A stretch of DNA of 64,000 nucleotides from Lentisphaerae bacterium GWF2_49_21 (GCA_001804805.1 MHBH01000061.1:124001-188000); one strand, 5' to 3'; numbered from the stretch's first letter, positions 47,295-56,537 are shown. A program made the numbers and translations. Notes: generated by a model not told the origin, from the sequence alone.

Positions 47295-49712
47295 TTATTT
47301 TGTAAGTTTCTGGACGAGGCGGACGGCCTCTACTGAATCGGGGGCATAGCCATCGGCGCCGATCTCGTCGGCATAGTCCTGGGTGACTACCGCGCCGCCG
47401 ATGATGTATTTCGACTTCTTGAAACCGGCCTTCCGGCATTTGTCGATGATCGTCTTCATCTGGGTCATCGTGGTCGTCATCAGGGCGGAAAGGCCGACTA
47501 TTCCGGCATTGGACTTCTTCAATGCCTGGATGACGGCGTCCGCATCGACATCCTTGCCGAGATCGATCACTTCAAACCCATAGTTCTTCAGCATCAGGAC
47601 GACTATGTTCTTGCCGATGTCGTGGATATCGCCCTTGACGGTGGCGAGAATGATCTTATGTTTCTTTTCTGCCTTGCCCTCCTTTTCATTTTTCTTGAGA
47701 TGCGGTTCGAGATAATCGAACGCGGCCTTCATTGCTTCGGCGCTCATTATGAGCTGAGGAAGGAAATATTCCCTCTTGTCGAAAAGTTCGCCGACCTTGT
47801 TGATGGCAGAGATAAGATGATCGTCTATTATTTTCTGTGAAGATATGCCTTCCCCAAGAGCCTTCTCAACATATCCGCAGACATGATCCTTGTCCCCGTG
47901 AAGGACTGAATTGTAGATGTGCTCGACAGTCGAAATAATCTGCGCTCCCTGCTTCTCAGGAGACATTGCGGATTCCGATGAAACCTGGAATTTTCCGATA
48001 TAGAGACGGCATCCCTTGTCACGGACAGTAAGTACATCGGACGCAAATTTAACCGACATAAGTTCCGCGCTGTCAGGATTGGCGATCGCAAAAGTCAGCC
48101 CTCTTGAAACGGCCATTGCGAGGAACGCGGAGTTGACCCATTTCCTTTCGGGAAGACCAAAAGATACATTTGAAAGCCCGAGTACGGTATTGAAGCCGTT
48201 ATGGGCGCCCCATTCGACCATCTTAAGCGTTTCCCTCGCGGCCTGCTGGTTCGCGGAAACCGTCATGACAAGTCCGTCAAGGACCACATCCTTTTCAGTG
48301 AATCCGTATTTGCCGGCTTCGAGCATAATCTTCTTCACGTATTCCGTGCGTCCTTCGGCAGTCTCAGGAATGTTGTTGTCTCCGAGCGGCAGCAATATAA
48401 ACATCGCCCCGTATTTTGCCGCGATCGGAAGGAGTTTCTGAAGTTTTTCCTTTTCGCCTGAAATTGAATTTATCAGTGCGCGGCCCGGATAAATCCTCAG
48501 TGCGGCCTCAATTGCCTCTGGCTTCGACGAATCTACGCACAGCGGAAGATCAGACACATGTGAAAGGAGTCTTACGACAGAAAAGAGCGTGGATTTTTCA
48601 TCTATCCCCGGCATGCCGGCATTCACATCGAGGATGTCAGCGCCTTTCTGTTTCTGTTCGACGGCGAAACGGCGGACTTCCTTGAATATTCCGGCCTTCA
48701 ATTCCTCCTGGAGCGTTTTCTTGCCAGTGGGATTGATGCGCTCACCGATTATCTTGAGAGGCTGCCCTTCGGAAATGAAAATTGTCCTTCTCTGGCTGCT
48801 GAGAGCGCTGATGGATGAAAGAAGCGGTTTTACCGGCTTCAAGCCTTTCAGGGAGTCCTTGAGTTTCCCAATATATTCAGGATTTGTCCCACAGCATCCG
48901 CCGATGATGTTCACACCTGCCTTTACCAGCTGAGGTCCGAACGATGCGAATTCATCAGGGCCCATGTCGAACACTGTTTTGCCGTTCACAAGTTTTGGAA
49001 GTCCTGCATTGGGCTTTGCAAGAAGCGGGACGGTTGCAAAAGGCTTCATCGCCATCACGAGGGACAGCATAGCCTGCGGCCCGACGGAACAGTTGCATCC
49101 GACGGCGGAAGCACCGAGGCTCTGGAGCGTGACAAGTGCAGTCTCTGGCGGTGTTCCAGTGAGTGTCTGTCCCTGTTCAGTATAAGTCATTGAGACGATC
49201 ACCGGAAGATCGCAGAGTTCCTTTACAGCAATCAGGGCTGCCCTCGCCTCCTGGATATCCATCATCGTCTCTATTACAAAAAGATCTACTCCTCCTTTGA
49301 GAAGTCCCTGTGCCTGTTCGCGGAATATCTTGACGGCCTCATCAAAGACAAGATCGCCGAACGGTTCGACAAAGCTTCCGGTAGGACCGATGTCACCTAT
49401 CACAAGCTTTTTCTTCCCAGCAGCCTTGCGCGAGATCTGCGCGAGCCTGGTGTTGATCTCAATGGCTTTTGCGGAGGCTCCGAATTCCTTGAGCTTCAGC
49501 CTGTTCGCGCCGAAACTGCAGGTGTAGACGGCATCAGAGCCGGCTTCGAGATATTTTTTCTGGATGGCGATGAACTTGTCAGGATTCTCCAGTACCCAGA
49601 GTTCCGGGCAGGCTCCATGGGGCAGTCCGGCCTTCTGGAGTTCGGTGCCGGTGGCACCGTCCAGTACCAGGACTTTCTTCTGGATCAAACTGTGGAATTC
49701 TTTATTTTTCAT
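47295..49712 (-). CDS. metH: Cobalamin-dependent methionine synthase-like (Hcy, pterin and B12 domains)
   Basis: VLDGATGTELQKAGLP; IGERINPTGKKTLQEEL; DIHDIGKNIVVLMLKNYGFEVIDLGKDV; ends after the B12-binding domain. Confidence 0.88.
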   Translation of the reverse strand: MKNKEFHSLIQKKVLVLDGATGTELQKAGLPHGACPELWVLENPDKFIAIQKKYLEAGSDAVYTCSFGANRLKLKEFGASAKAIEINTRLAQISRKAAGKKKLVIGDIGPTGSFVEPFGDLVFDEAVKIFREQAQGLLKGGVDLFVIETMMDIQEARAALIAVKELCDLPVIVSMTYTEQGQTLTGTPPETALVTLQSLGASAVGCNCSVGPQAMLSLVMAMKPFATVPLLAKPNAGLPKLVNGKTVFDMGPDEFASFGPQLVKAGVNIIGGCCGTNPEYIGKLKDSLKGLKPVKPLLSSISALSSQRRTIFISEGQPLKIIGERINPTGKKTLQEELKAGIFKEVRRFAVEQKQKGADILDVNAGMPGIDEKSTLFSVVRLLSHVSDLPLCVDSSKPEAIEAALRIYPGRALINSISGEKEKLQKLLPIAAKYGAMFILLPLGDNNIPETAEGRTEYVKKIMLEAGKYGFTEKDVVLDGLVMTVSANQQAARETLKMVEWGAHNGFNTVLGLSNVSFGLPERKWVNSAFLAMAVSRGLTFAIANPDSAELMSVKFASDVLTVRDKGCRLYIGKFQVSSESAMSPEKQGAQIISTVEHIYNSVLHGDKDHVCGYVEKALGEGISSQKIIDDHLISAINKVGELFDKREYFLPQLIMSAEAMKAAFDYLEPHLKKNEKEGKAEKKHKIILATVKGDIHDIGKNIVVLMLKNYGFEVIDLGKDVDADAVIQALKKSNAGIVGLSALMTTTMTQMKTIIDKCRKAGFKKSKYIIGGAVVTQDYADEIGADGYAPDSVEAVRLVQKLTK

Positions 49713-49819
49713 TTAAAAACTATAATCTGTATTTATCAACTGGCAAATAAGCATTCATACAATAAATTTATAAGCTCAGTTTTGCATGATGACACTGTTC
49801 AATTTAAAAGGCGTTTTTC

Positions 49820-51178
49820 ATGGAAGAAAATGGAAAAACAGCAGATCTGGAAAATAATCTCAACAGTTTCAAACTGAAAGAGAGGGAAGCCGCCCTGCAT
49901 TCGCTGAGGCTGATGACAGGGGCCGGAGAACTCTCATTTTCCGCCGATAAAAGGGAGTTAAATCTCCACTGCCATACATTTTTTTCCTATAACGGCTACG
50001 GGTATTCACCGACCTACATTGCCTGGTGGGCCAGGAAGAATGGTCTTTTCGCGGCGGCCACCGTTGACTTCGACGTCCTCGACGGCGTCGATGAATTCCT
50101 GAAGGCGTCCTGGAGCTTGAACCTCCGTTCCGCCGCCGGCATCGAGACAAGGGTATTCATCCCCGAACTTTCCGCGAAGGAAATAAACTCCCCCGGCGAA
50201 CCCGGGATCGCATATCACTGTGGAATGGGCTTCATCTGTACTGCAGTCCCAAAGAAATCAACTCCTTTCTTAGAGAGAATGCGTTCGAGCGCTTCGGCGC
50301 GGACACGCGATATCGTAATCATGGTCAATTCGTATCTTGCAACTGTAACTGTTGATTTCGACAAGGATGTCCTTCCTCTGACACCTGCAGGAAACGTTAC
50401 TGAACGGCATGTATGCTCTGCATACTATGCAAAAGCCGAACAGACCTTCCCAGATGCCGCAGAACGGACTGCGTTCTGGTCGGAGAAGCTCCAGACTCCC
50501 GCAGACAAGCTCTCAAAGATCATAAATGATCCCGTACAGCTCCAGAACCTGATCCGTTCGAAGACGATGAAGATGGGAGGGGCAGGATATGTCAAACCGG
50601 ATCCGAAATCATTCCCGGAGCTTCTGGCGATGAACAAGTTCATCAAGGAATGCGGTGCGATACCGGTAGTAGCCTGGCTGAACGGTGAATCCGCCGGCGA
50701 AAAGGATCCGGACGCGCTCATCGACCTCCATATGAAATCGGGTGCCGCCGCAGTGAACATCATTCCCGACAGGAACTGGAATTTCCCCGACGCCGAGGTA
50801 AGGAAGAAGAAGATCGCGGAACTTCACAGGTTCATCGAGTCCTCGAAAAAGAAAAACCTTCCTATCCTCGTCGGAACAGAAATGAATGCTCCGGGGCAGT
50901 GCCTTATCGACAATTTCGCATCTGAAGCCCTGAAACCTTATATTGACGACTTCATAGAGGGAGCGGAAATAGTATTTGCCCACACCCTCCTCCAGCATGC
51001 TGGAATGGGCTACCTGAGCGAATGGGCCTCTTCGAATTTTGTAACCTCCAAGGAGAAAAACGCGTATTTCTCGGAAATAGGGAAAAGGTGCCTGCCGTCC
51101 GCACTCGACAAGGTCGCGTTCTGCGGACCTGAAATGTCAAAGGATAAAGTAAAAGAAATAATTTTTGGAAAAACATAA
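49820..51178 (+). CDS. PHP-domain protein
   Basis: RELNLHCHTFFSYNGYGYSPTYIAWWARKNGLFAAATVDFD; AAGIETRVF; LVGTEMNAPG. Confidence 0.75.
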   Translation: MEENGKTADLENNLNSFKLKEREAALHSLRLMTGAGELSFSADKRELNLHCHTFFSYNGYGYSPTYIAWWARKNGLFAAATVDFDVLDGVDEFLKASWSLNLRSAAGIETRVFIPELSAKEINSPGEPGIAYHCGMGFICTAVPKKSTPFLERMRSSASARTRDIVIMVNSYLATVTVDFDKDVLPLTPAGNVTERHVCSAYYAKAEQTFPDAAERTAFWSEKLQTPADKLSKIINDPVQLQNLIRSKTMKMGGAGYVKPDPKSFPELLAMNKFIKECGAIPVVAWLNGESAGEKDPDALIDLHMKSGAAAVNIIPDRNWNFPDAEVRKKKIAELHRFIESSKKKNLPILVGTEMNAPGQCLIDNFASEALKPYIDDFIEGAEIVFAHTLLQHAGMGYLSEWASSNFVTSKEKNAYFSEIGKRCLPSALDKVAFCGPEMSKDKVKEIIFGKT

Positions 51179-51194
51179 AACAAAGGTGGTTGAA

Positions 51195-52259
51195 ATGAAA
51201 AGACTGCTGATTCTGATTTCGATGTTCGTGCTGTCCGCCGTGCTCTGCGCCCAGAGCGAGGATCTCATGAAGTATGTACCTGCCGACGTAGACGGTTTCG
51301 CCTGCGTAAACATGAAGGAGTTGTCGGCCTATCCTAAATTCAAGGAGATGATCGATACGAATCCTGACCCTGAAATGGCCCAGTTCAAAGATGATCTGAC
51401 CCAGGCTGGAATAGACATCTATGACGCCTTCGGGAACGGAGTCATCTTCTACAATTCAAAGACCAGGATTGGCGGTGGAGTAATGAAGACAAAGATAGAG
51501 GAGGCGACCTTCAGCAAGCTTCTCGACAACAGGGCCCAGGGAGCCACCCCTGTAAAGAAAACTGCAATCGACGGGAAAACATACTACGTTTTTGAAAAAG
51601 GCGGCCAGAAGACCACGATGGTCTACCTGAAACCGGACACGATCGGCTTCACGGACAAGCCAGAGAACGCAACTAAATTCTCCTCTCTGGCGGCGACTGA
51701 GAATGTGACTTCCAATTCAAAGCTCATGGGCTATGCGGCAAAGGTCGACAAGAAAGCTCCTCTATGGGCTGTTTTCGTGACTGATATCAAACTTCCGAAT
51801 TCCGGGCAAAACCAGGAAGGCGGGGACAATAATCCAGTGCAGCAGATGTTCCCTGTCGACAACATCCAGGGCGGACTACTGAGCATAAACTTCACAGGGG
51901 AGACCAAGGACACCGTCAATCTCAATCTCCGCGTGAACTGCAAGGAGAAGATGAAGGCCCAGATCCTTACTCTTCAGGTTCAGACGTTGACAGTCACATA
52001 TATTCCGATGCTCTCCAAGGGAAACGAGGCGCTTTCCGGCCAGCTTATGAAGGCCATTAACTTTGCCAACGAGGAAAATGACATTGTGATCAAGGTTGAG
52101 GTAACACCCGCCTTGCAGGCGGAGCTGAGCAAGATGGCGGAAAACAATTCCTTTAATTTAAATGACCTGCAGCCTCCTGCTCCTGGCCAGAAAAAAAGAA
52201 AAGGCCCCAAGGCGCCTGCTCCAAATGAGCCAGCCCAGCCCCCGCAGCCGGCGAACTGA
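51195..52259 (+). CDS. Secreted protein of unknown function with Pro-rich tail
   Basis: Signal peptide MKRLLILISMFVLSAVLCAQ; tail KKRKGPKAPAPNEPAQPPQPAN. Confidence 0.7.
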   Translation: MKRLLILISMFVLSAVLCAQSEDLMKYVPADVDGFACVNMKELSAYPKFKEMIDTNPDPEMAQFKDDLTQAGIDIYDAFGNGVIFYNSKTRIGGGVMKTKIEEATFSKLLDNRAQGATPVKKTAIDGKTYYVFEKGGQKTTMVYLKPDTIGFTDKPENATKFSSLAATENVTSNSKLMGYAAKVDKKAPLWAVFVTDIKLPNSGQNQEGGDNNPVQQMFPVDNIQGGLLSINFTGETKDTVNLNLRVNCKEKMKAQILTLQVQTLTVTYIPMLSKGNEALSGQLMKAINFANEENDIVIKVEVTPALQAELSKMAENNSFNLNDLQPPAPGQKKRKGPKAPAPNEPAQPPQPAN

Positions 52260-52301
52260 TAAGGATCATATAGGACTCCGGCGTTTTATTTCATCGATAG
52301 C

Positions 52302-52360
52302 TTGACATGGAATAAATGAAGCGTACGTTATTACGGACGCATGAAAGGATTTATTCCATG
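52302..52360. promoter_or_regulatory. Candidate autoregulatory operator/promoter of the toxin-antitoxin operon
   Basis: TTGACA at 52302; 12-bp perfect IR CATGGAATAAAT (52306-52317)/ATTTATTCCATG (52349-52360), right arm includes the antitoxin ATG. Confidence 0.55.
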
Positions 52361-52600
52361 ACAACAATTACAGCGACAAACGCAAGGGCAAATCTCTATT
52401 CCCTGCTTGACGAAGCGGCGGAATCGCACATGCCCATACAGATCACTGGAAAAAGGCATTCCGGTGTCCTTATCTCTGAAGAAGACTGGAGGGCGATCCA
52501 GGAAACCTTGTATCTCAGCTCCATTCCAGGGATGAAGGAATCAATCATCAAGGGAATGAAAATACCTGTCAAGAAATGCCGCAAGGAGCTTGACTGGTGA
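52358..52600 (+). CDS. YefM/Phd-family antitoxin
   Basis: MTTITATNARANLYSLLDEAAESHMPIQITGKRHSGVLISEEDWRAIQETLYL. Confidence 0.9.
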   Translation: MTTITATNARANLYSLLDEAAESHMPIQITGKRHSGVLISEEDWRAIQETLYLSSIPGMKESIIKGMKIPVKKCRKELDW

Positions 52601-52860
52601 GTTGGAAACTGATTTATACGAACCAATCTCAGAAAGACGCCAAAAAACTTTCATATTCGGGATTACGCCCAAAAGCGGAACACATTCTTGAAATTTTGGA
52701 GATGAATCCCTTTCAAAAACCACCTCCCTATGAAAAACTGGTCGGGGATCTGTCCGGAGCATATTCAAGGCGGATCAACATAAAGCACAGGATCGTCTAT
52801 CAGGTCCTTGTGGAAACAAAGACCGTGAAAGTCATCCGCATGTGGACGCATTACGAGTGA
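52597..52860 (+). CDS. YoeB-family toxin (mRNA interferase)
   Basis: GTG start overlapping the antitoxin stop; KLIYTNQSQKDAKKL...NPFQKPPPYEKLVGDLSGAYSRRINIKHRIVYQV...VIRMWTHYE. Confidence 0.92.
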   Translation: MSWKLIYTNQSQKDAKKLSYSGLRPKAEHILEILEMNPFQKPPPYEKLVGDLSGAYSRRINIKHRIVYQVLVETKTVKVIRMWTHYE

Positions 52861-52885
52861 TAAATTTCCCATCCGGGAAATTTAT
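52860..52885. terminator. Hairpin between convergent toxin and fic stop codons
   Basis: ATAAATTTCCC-ATCC-GGGAAATTTAT, perfect 11-bp stem. Confidence 0.6.
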
Positions 52886-53973
52886 TGTTTCGAGAGCAAT
52901 TTCACGAGTTCGGTGTTGAGATAGACGGTCTCCTTGCCGCACTTCTGGGATTTCAGGACGCCTATCTCCTCGAGATCCTTGAGATATTTCGAGGCGGTCT
53001 GGCGGACGGCGATATCCTTGCTGACAAGGGATTCTATTTTAGTGTAAGGTTTTTCAAAGAGCGTCTCGACGAGTTCTTTGGAGTAGATGACGGGAAGTTC
53101 CTGTTTAACTTTCTCGCACGTGACATCCATAAGTTGCCTGATCTCGACAATACGGTCGATCGTCTGGAGCGCGGTCTCTTCGACTCCCTGCAGCATGTAG
53201 AGCACCCAGCTTTCCCAGTCGTTCTTCTCGGTTATGCCCCTCAGCAATAAATAGTATGCCGCCTTCTTCCTGATGATGTAGCTGCTCAGGTAGAGCACGG
53301 GAAGGTCAAGGAGTCCCTTGCTTGCGAGATAAAGGACATTGATTATCCTTCCCGTCCTGCCGTTGCCGTCGAAGAACGGGTGTATCGCCTCGAACTGGTA
53401 ATGAGCAATCGCCATTTTGACCAGGGGATCAAAATCGCAGAACGCCTCGTCATTCAAAAACGTTTCGAGATTCTTGAGTTTCTCCCGGATGAGATGCTCC
53501 CCGTCAGGCGGTGTATATACGACTTCCCCAGTTTTCCTGCTCTGGACCTTTGTCCCTGGTTCGTTCCTTATTGCGGTATCAGACTCTTTGAGTTGCTGGG
53601 CGATCTTTATGAAAAGAGCTGTTGTGAACTTCTTAGTCTCCTGAAGCTCGGTATGTGCCGCCCATAGGGCTTCACGGTAGCTCAATACTTCTTTCGTGGC
53701 CGGATCGGTGTTCTTCATACTGGCGGAAAAAGCTCTGAAAAGATTGTCGCTGGTCGTAAAGACATTCTCGATCTCCGAACTATCCTTGGCTTCCTGAAGG
53801 GTGATGTTGTTGATGAGGATGTCCTGGTTCGGGATGATGAGGGCCTTGCCGTTGAGTTCAGCAAGAGCCGCCCGGGATTTTATGACCTGCTTGAGTATGG
53901 TCCTTGACTCTATTTCCGCCTTGGGTGGAAGCAGAGGCAGTTCGTTGTATGGTTTTTGTGGATTAAAGGACAT
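52882..53973 (-). CDS. Fic-domain protein
   Basis: Fic motif HPFFDGNGRTGR; possible N-terminal inhibitory motif SSEIEN; start MSFNPQKPYNELPLLPP. Confidence 0.9.
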   Translation of the reverse strand: MSFNPQKPYNELPLLPPKAEIESRTILKQVIKSRAALAELNGKALIIPNQDILINNITLQEAKDSSEIENVFTTSDNLFRAFSASMKNTDPATKEVLSYREALWAAHTELQETKKFTTALFIKIAQQLKESDTAIRNEPGTKVQSRKTGEVVYTPPDGEHLIREKLKNLETFLNDEAFCDFDPLVKMAIAHYQFEAIHPFFDGNGRTGRIINVLYLASKGLLDLPVLYLSSYIIRKKAAYYLLLRGITEKNDWESWVLYMLQGVEETALQTIDRIVEIRQLMDVTCEKVKQELPVIYSKELVETLFEKPYTKIESLVSKDIAVRQTASKYLKDLEEIGVLKSQKCGKETVYLNTELVKLLSKQ

Positions 53974-54001
53974 TGCATTATTTCCGATTGCCAATTTAGA
54001 T

Positions 54002-54110
54002 TTAATTATTTTTACCCTCGTGACACGGTGACTTCGTGACACCGGGCATCATTCCTCCAATTCGGAGTCACCGCGGCACGAAGTCAACCGTTTTCCGTCA
54101 TCTGCCGGAT
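54002..54110. repeat. ~100-bp repeat J, left copy
   Basis: CGTGACACGGTGACTTCGTGACACCGGGC...CCAATTCGGAGTCACCGCGGCACGAAGTCAACCGTTTTCCG; near-copy at 54909-55013. Confidence 0.8.
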
Positions 54111-54815
54111 ACCTTTGCATTGGGGGTAATTGCCGCAGCCCCAGAAGAAACCCTTGGCCGACTGTCTGCGTTTCATCGGAGTACCGCAATCAGGGCAGCC
54201 CGGAGTATCGGGTTCAATTCGTGCCTCCATACGGGCACTGAACATCTTCTCTTTGATACCACCCTGCGCAACGAACGCCCGCTCAAGCTGCTCCAATTGT
54301 CGTCCCAGCAGTCCTGTCGTCCGTTGGATCAATACGATCAGGGCATTGGCCGCAGTAAGGTCGTCACGGCCCTCCAACCAGGGATCGAATTTCTTCTTCT
54401 CCGCAAGCAGGAAAGTCCAGTAATCATGCAGAAGGTCATCCGTATAGGCGAACTCACCCAGCATGATGGCCATGATTGCCCGATAATCCGGCTCGTGGAT
54501 ACTCCAGGGAATGCTGCCTTTCTGAATGAGGTAATCTTCAAGATCGCCCTGCAGCTCGCTCAGGCTGGCCTTTGCAACATCAGTCAGCTTGATTTCGGTT
54601 TCGGAAGAGGTTTTTGCACGTTCGGAGCCCTCAATGATGTTCTGCTTGCCGGATCTGGAAGCGCCAATCATCTGACCAAGAGTCTTACCCAGCGGATCAT
54701 TCTTCCAGGTGATATAGCGTTTGCAGAAACTGATCGTGCCAAGGTGAATGATCGTGGCAAAATTGAACGCATGCAGTCGCCGATAACCACCGCTGTGATT
54801 GTATATCCGGCTCAT
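54084..54815 (-). CDS. Four-helix-bundle protein with topoisomerase-like C4 zinc ribbon
   Basis: GKTLGQMIGASRSGKQNIIEGSERAKTSSETEIKLTDVAKASLSELQGDLEDYL; CPDCGTPMKRRQSAKGFFWGCGNYPQCKG. Confidence 0.8.
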   Translation of the reverse strand: MSRIYNHSGGYRRLHAFNFATIIHLGTISFCKRYITWKNDPLGKTLGQMIGASRSGKQNIIEGSERAKTSSETEIKLTDVAKASLSELQGDLEDYLIQKGSIPWSIHEPDYRAIMAIMLGEFAYTDDLLHDYWTFLLAEKKKFDPWLEGRDDLTAANALIVLIQRTTGLLGRQLEQLERAFVAQGGIKEKMFSARMEARIEPDTPGCPDCGTPMKRRQSAKGFFWGCGNYPQCKGIRQMTENG

Positions 54816-54908
54816 CTATCTTCCTTTCACTATAGATATTTTCTCCATGGTTGCCCCTTTTGGATAATATAACAGTTTCTTCTTCTCCAGCATAGCACCG
54901 CTTTCTTT

Positions 54909-55013
54909 TTAATTTTGTATTTCGTGACACGGTGACTTAGTGACGTCGGGCGTCGTTCTTCCAATTCGGCGTCACCGCGTCACGAACTCAGCCGTTTTCC
55001 GCATCTGCAGGAT
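54909..55013. repeat. ~100-bp repeat J, right copy
   Basis: CGTGACACGGTGACTTAGTGACGTCGGGC...CCAATTCGGCGTCACCGCGTCACGAACTCAGCCGTTTTCCG. Confidence 0.8.
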
Positions 55014-55144
55014 CCATGAAACTGGCTTGCAGGGCTTTTATGGGCTATATTACTGTCTTTAACCATAACTAATCAAGGATATCCGGTCAATCCTGCCTGC
55101 CTCGCCGTAGTCAGATGAAGGCGGGTTATCCTGTCAGAAAAATT

Positions 55145-55771
55145 ATGAAACCACCAAGACTTGGAATAGCGCTTATCGTGTCGGGGCCCAGCGGTGCCGG
55201 CAAATCGACCGTCTGCAACATGCTCCGGGAAAAGCATCCTGAACTGTGCTTCTCCGTATCCTGCGCCACCCGCAAACCCCGGAAAACAGAAGTCGAAGGG
55301 AAAGACTATTATTTCCTGACTAAAAATGAATTCCAGCAGAAGATCAAGAACAACGAGTTCCTTGAATACGCCGAAGTACATGGCAACATGTATGGCACTC
55401 TGAAAACCGAGATCCTGGAAAGGGTTAGGGCTGGGAAGGACATCCTTCTCGACATCGATGTCCAGGGCGCATTCCAGATAAGGGAATCTTCAAAGAAATA
55501 CTCGCTTCTTGCGAAATGCACTGAATTCATATTCCTCGGCCCTCCGAGTTTCGAAGAACTCGAACGCCGGCTCCGTTCAAGGGCATCCGACAGCGAAGAA
55601 GCCATCCGGAAAAGGCTTGACGATGCAAAGTCCGAACTTGACCATTGGCGGGACTACGACTACCTCATCATCAACAAGGACGTCGAAGAGACCGTAAAGG
55701 ACATGGAGAAACTTATCGACATGCTCCACAAAAGCACTAAACGGCTGGAAGATTCGGGATTCTATACTTAA
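55145..55771 (+). CDS. gmk: Guanylate kinase
   Basis: LIVSGPSGAGKSTVCNML, SVSCATRKPRKTEVEGKDYYFL, DIDVQGAFQI. Confidence 0.94.
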   Translation: MKPPRLGIALIVSGPSGAGKSTVCNMLREKHPELCFSVSCATRKPRKTEVEGKDYYFLTKNEFQQKIKNNEFLEYAEVHGNMYGTLKTEILERVRAGKDILLDIDVQGAFQIRESSKKYSLLAKCTEFIFLGPPSFEELERRLRSRASDSEEAIRKRLDDAKSELDHWRDYDYLIINKDVEETVKDMEKLIDMLHKSTKRLEDSGFYT

Positions 55772-55774
55772 CCA

Positions 55775-55938
55775 TCCGCCGTCGCTGAGAAGCTATGGCG
55801 GACAAGCAGAACACGCAGAGAAAGATTGACCACGAAACACACGAATGACACGAAAAAGATAATTGTTAAGTTTTTGCTGCGCAAAAAATTAACAATTGAT
55901 TGACGAATAAAATCATGTAAATCCTGTTATCCTGTCAA
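55775..55938. repeat. Repeat island of families A, C, I and B
   Basis: A 55775-55804, C 55829-55858 (ACCACGAAACACACGAATGACACGAAA), I 55861-55897 (AATTGTTAAGTTTTTGC-TGC-GCAAAAAATTAACAATT), B 55915-55938 (GTAAATCCTGTTATCCTGTC). Confidence 0.75.
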
Positions 55939-55951
55939 AAATGAGGAAAAT

Positions 55952-56479
55952 ATGAAAAATACAATAGTTCTCGGAGTGACCGGATCGATAGCGGCATACA
56001 AGGCGGCGGATCTGACAAGCCAGCTCGTCAAAAAGGGTAAGGATGTAGTTGTCATAATGACGGCCGCGGCCCAGAAACTCGTCTGTCCGCAGACATTCCT
56101 GACACTCTCACGCAATCCTGTGATCACGGATCTGTGGTCCATGCCCGACTGGCAGCCCGGGCACATCGAGCTTGCTGATCGTGCCAAGCTGCTTGTTATC
56201 GTCCCCTGCTCTGCAAATTTCATAGGGAAATATGCCAACGGGATAGCAGATGACGCCCTTACGACCTATGCCATCTCCCATACAGGCAAGGTAATGATAG
56301 TGCCTGCAATGAATCCGAAGATGTGGAAGCATCCTGCAGTGCAGCAGAATGTAAAGATCCTGAAAAGCAGAGGCGTCGAATTCATAGGTCCGGTGTCAGG
56401 CAGGGTTGCATGCGGCGACGATGGCGAAGGCCGCATGGAGGAAGTTCCCGCGATACTATCGAAGATACTAAGATACTGA
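55952..56479 (+). CDS. coaC: Phosphopantothenoylcysteine decarboxylase (CoaC half)
   Basis: IVLGVTGSIAAYKAADLTSQLVKKGKDVVVIMTAAAQKLV; PAMNPKMWKHPAVQQN; GPVSGRVACGDDGEGRM. Confidence 0.88.
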   Translation: MKNTIVLGVTGSIAAYKAADLTSQLVKKGKDVVVIMTAAAQKLVCPQTFLTLSRNPVITDLWSMPDWQPGHIELADRAKLLVIVPCSANFIGKYANGIADDALTTYAISHTGKVMIVPAMNPKMWKHPAVQQNVKILKSRGVEFIGPVSGRVACGDDGEGRMEEVPAILSKILRY

Positions 56480-56537
56480 ATATCCAATATCGAACAAGGA
56501 ATTCGAATAACGAAGTAAATCCCTTGGGAAAAGCCAT

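Noticed and set aside
49713-49819. Cobalamin riboswitch upstream of metH
   Set aside because: Only 107 bp, A/T-rich and lacking a recognisable B12-box
52316-52357. Upstream start of the antitoxin ORF (MKRTLLRTHERIYS)
   Set aside because: Lies inside the promoter palindrome; YefM family starts at MTTITATNAR
54036-54872. 278-aa + strand ORF opposite the four-helix-bundle gene
   Set aside because: The minus strand shows recognisable helix-bundle and C4 zinc-ribbon motifs
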